From the NCBI GenBank assembly GCA_034437895.1, contig DAOTTO010000060.1, forward strand, positions 1-5,496: a stretch of DNA of 5,496 bases, in the 5' to 3' direction. This document shows, one piece after another, positions 5,383-5,496 of the stretch; the stretch's first letter is position 1, and the number at the start of each line of letters is the position of its first letter. The position numbers and the translations under genes were made by a program. The stretch is from JANRLJ01 sp034437895. Lineage in GTDB: Bacteria > Chloroflexota > Anaerolineae > Aggregatilineales > Phototrophicaceae. The notes under the pieces were generated by a model. The model did no database searches. It worked only from the letters and a program-made list of their open reading frames with translations, and was not told the origin of the DNA.

Positions 5383-5496
5383 AGGACTTTCGCTTACCTC
5401 ACCCCCCGGCCCCCTCTCCAAGTATTGGAGAGGGGGAGAAAAACGCATCTTGAAGTCCCCTCTCCATGCAATGGGGAGGGGATTTAGGGGTGGGGT
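5383..5496. repeat. Palindromic intergenic repeat element, copy 2 (right end cut by window edge)
   Basis: Bases 5395-5496 repeat 1-102 in direct orientation, with differences at the equivalents of positions 7, 17, 28, 29 and 30. The outer stem pairs 5396-5405 with 5487-5496. Hairpin 1 pairs 5410-5421 with 5425-5436 perfectly, around GTA. Hairpin 2 pairs 5457-5467 with 5471-5481 around GCA, with one G-T wobble. The left flank ACTTTCGCT (5386-5394) is the exact reverse complement of AGCGAAAGT (112-120) at the right of copy 1, so it is read as the outer terminal inverted repeat. The matching right flank should lie just beyond the window. Confidence 0.85.

Noticed and set aside
1..5496. Composite transposon bounded by direct repeats
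   Set aside because: The repeats carry no transposase and none lies between them. The four genes look like ordinary chromosomal cargo.
1..5496. Circular plasmid or phage with overlapping ends
   Set aside because: The two end repeats differ at five positions, so they are separate copies, and there is no replication or phage gene.

Overview
The window looks like a piece of a bacterial chromosome of roughly 50% GC, most likely from the phylum Chloroflexota (Anaerolineae-like). This is an inference from style rather than from a marker gene. The signs are an anchored SUMF1-type protein with long Ala/Thr/Pro linkers, a HEAT plus Yip1-like membrane protein, a YihY/BrkB-type membrane protein, a cysteine-free ArsR-type regulator, and G/C-rich palindromic intergenic repeats. 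There is no rRNA, tRNA, transposase, CRISPR array or phage gene.

Layout. Positions 1-123 hold most of a palindromic repeat element, of which a second copy ends the window (5383-5496). The two copies are direct repeats matching at 97 of 102 positions. Positions 146-179 are an intrinsic terminator for a plus-strand gene lying left of the window. The rest of the gene-free first 339 bases holds a weak candidate promoter, a leader hairpin and a strong ribosome binding site. Gene 1 (340-1833, +) is a membrane-anchored extracytoplasmic SUMF1/FGE-sulfatase-domain protein that lacks the catalytic cysteines of true formylglycine-generating enzyme. It converges on gene 2 (1943-2578, -), an ArsR-type winged-helix regulator. 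Between them lies a compact 49-base cloverleaf-shaped palindrome. Gene 3 (2709-3848, -) is a YihY/BrkB-type membrane protein with an unusual extra C-terminal membrane helix. Gene 4 (3966-5243, -) joins an N-terminal HEAT-like region, a helical cytosolic middle and a Yip1-like membrane domain.

How the parts fit. Genes 4, 3 and 2 run in the same direction, but gaps of 117 and 130 bases and separate promoter-like sequences argue for independent units rather than a tight operon. Gene 2 has the clearest regulatory region: an extended -10 box embedded in an 11-10-11 inverted repeat, as expected for autoregulation. Three of the four genes encode envelope-associated proteins, but nothing shows that they form one pathway.

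The most interesting material is in the non-coding repeats. The flanking element folds as an outer stem around two hairpins. Every imperfect pair found in its stems is a G-T wobble on the plus strand, and the three-base tip of hairpin 1 is reverse-complemented between the two copies. I see no convincing new defence, mobile or biosynthetic system. The window starting and ending inside the same repeat may simply mean it is a contig broken at repeats.
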